Shown one piece after another: positions 5,787-6,787 of a stretch of DNA of 6,787 bases. Made by a program: the position numbers and the translations under genes. The stretch is from Pseudofrankia asymbiotica. GTDB lineage: Bacteria > Actinomycetota > Actinomycetes > Frankiales > Frankiaceae. The first letter of the stretch is position 1. Every line of letters begins with the position of its first letter. The notes under the pieces were generated by a model. The model was not told the DNA's origin. It saw only the letters and a program-made list of their open reading frames with translations, and made no database searches. Location: contig NZ_MOMC01000045.1 of NCBI RefSeq assembly GCF_001983105.1, positions 87,019 through 93,805 of the forward strand, given 5' to 3'.

Positions 5787-6787
5787 TGGTACAGCCCAGG
5801 CTCGGGTTCCCAGCCCTCGAGCACGTGGCGGCCGATCTCGACGTGCTTCCACGCGACCGGGTCGTGCAGCGAGAGCGTGCGCGCGTTGCGCCAGAACCGG
5901 TCGAAGCCGAGCTCGCGCTTCGCGGACCGGGTGCCCATCAGCGCGAAGATCTCCGAGGTCGCGCGCAGCGCCGCGCGGCTGGCCGTGGCCTTGGCCGCGT
6001 AGATCGGCACGGCCAGCTGCGTGCGGTCGATCTCGCCGGCCTCGAAGGCGTCGAGCAGGTCGCCGGTGGCGATGACGGCGGTGTAGGCGGCGACGAGGTC
6101 GGCCGTCAGCTCGCCGGTGAGCGCCCGCACCGTGGGGTCGCCGGAGGCGCGCTCCGTGTCGGCCGACGGCCACGGCCGGCTGCGGTCGCGGACGAACGGC
6201 GCGGCGGCGCGCAGCGCGGCGACGCCGAGGCCGACCAGCTCGGCGGCGAAGCCGGCCTGGAAGCGCGGCCCGGAGTGCGGCATGAGCCCGGTGGCGAGCA
6301 GGCCGCCGAGCGGCGGCTCGACCTCGACGGCGGTGAAGGTGATGGTCCCCGACTCGGTGGCGCGCTGGCCGAGCGCGTCCCAGTCGTAGGCGACGCGCAC
6401 ACCCGGCGCGCCGGGCGGCACGAGGAAGGTCCTGATGCCCGCGATCGGGTCCTCGGCTCCGGCGACCGGGTCGAACGCGGCCACGGCGATCAGGTCCGCG
6501 CCGGCGGCGCCGGTGGTGTAGATCTTGGTGCCGTCGAGGACGTAGGAGCCGTCGTCGCGGCGGCGCGCGAGCGTCGTCATCGGGCTGTCGACGCGCCGGC
6601 CGTTCTCCGCGGCGGCGAGCCCGACCACCTTGCGCTCGGTGGCGAGCAGCTCGCCCAGCCGCGTCCGCAGCGCCGGGCCCGCGGTGACGTGCAGCTCGCG
6701 GACGCAGTCCTCGTGGACGCGGAAGATCTGCGCGACCGAGCTGTCGGCGACGGCCATCCGTACCTGTGCCTCCAGCGTCAGCCGGTG
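5783..6787 (-). CDS. SfnB/DszC-like flavin-dependent monooxygenase of the acyl-CoA dehydrogenase superfamily, 5' end cut off
   Basis: The frame is open from the right edge to a TGA at 5785-5783 and gives 334 residues. The ATG at 6757 is probably internal, since the upstream codons (LTLEAQVR) read as family helix. By comparison with relatives about 60-70 N-terminal residues are missing. Visible in order from the edge are ADSSVAQIFRVHED, the middle beta domain with YVLDGTKIYTTGAAGADLIAV, the VRVAYDWDALGQRATESGTITF segment, the C-terminal helical domain (FVRDRSRPWPSADTERASGDP) and WRNARTLSLHDPVAWKHVEIG. The last stretch and the S-S-V-A-Q motif are typical of FMN-using monooxygenases such as SfnB and DszC, rather than of true acyl-CoA dehydrogenases. 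Relatives oxidise sulfur compounds or other small organics with reduced flavin from a separate reductase; the substrate here is unknown. The stop codon overlaps the permease start, so both belong to one operon. Confidence 0.88.
   Translation of the reverse strand, partial: HRLTLEAQVRMAVADSSVAQIFRVHEDCVRELHVTAGPALRTRLGELLATERKVVGLAAAENGRRVDSPMTTLARRRDDGSYVLDGTKIYTTGAAGADLIAVAAFDPVAGAEDPIAGIRTFLVPPGAPGVRVAYDWDALGQRATESGTITFTAVEVEPPLGGLLATGLMPHSGPRFQAGFAAELVGLGVAALRAAAPFVRDRSRPWPSADTERASGDPTVRALTGELTADLVAAYTAVIATGDLLDAFEAGEIDRTQLAVPIYAAKATASRAALRATSEIFALMGTRSAKRELGFDRFWRNARTLSLHDPVAWKHVEIGRHVLEGWEPEPGLYQ

Noticed and set aside
5787..6173. N-terminal extension of the first permease
   Set aside because: It overlaps the oxygenase gene in another frame with arginine-rich nonsense. 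The GTG in the GTGA overlap is the natural start.
1..6787. CRISPR arrays, tRNA or rRNA genes
   Set aside because: No regularly spaced repeats, tRNA-like cloverleaf sequence or rRNA motif was seen on either strand.

Overview
The window is very GC-rich and its real genes have strongly GC-biased third codon positions. Together with an F420-type luciferase-like oxidoreductase, an actinobacterial-style DUF692 (MNIO) protein remnant and GTG starts, this points to a high-GC actinomycete, possibly of the Frankia type. The genus is a guess from base composition and gene style, not a demonstrated assignment.

Left part (1-725): the 3' portion of an NmrA-like/atypical short-chain dehydrogenase gene on the + strand, cut by the window edge. 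Its base composition is visibly less GC-extreme than the right half.

Middle-left (726-2117): about 1.4 kb with no intact gene. It holds, in order, a short repeat-containing spacer, the C-terminal piece of a probable TetR-type regulator on the - strand, a decayed DUF692/MNIO-family gene on the + strand carrying three successive -1 frameshifts, and the last ~34 codons of a classical SDR on the + strand. The pieces abut end to end, as in a scrapyard of truncated genes left by repeated deletion or rearrangement.

Middle (2118-3738): an intact divergent pair, a TetR/AcrR regulator (-) and an F420-dependent luciferase-like oxidoreductase of the MSMEG_4879/TIGR03564 type (+). They share a 106-bp intergenic region that contains an imperfect palindrome suited to TetR binding.

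Right part (3772-6787): a - strand operon. It is read from a truncated SfnB/DszC-like flavin monooxygenase of the acyl-CoA dehydrogenase superfamily, through a 4-bp GTGA overlap, into two inner-membrane permeases of a BMP-type (nucleoside/riboflavin-like) ABC importer. The two permease genes are 2 bp apart. The importer's ATPase and lipoprotein genes are not in the window and would be expected beyond the right edge. The tight coupling suggests that the transporter brings in a compound which the flavin enzyme oxidises; the substrate cannot be read from the sequence.
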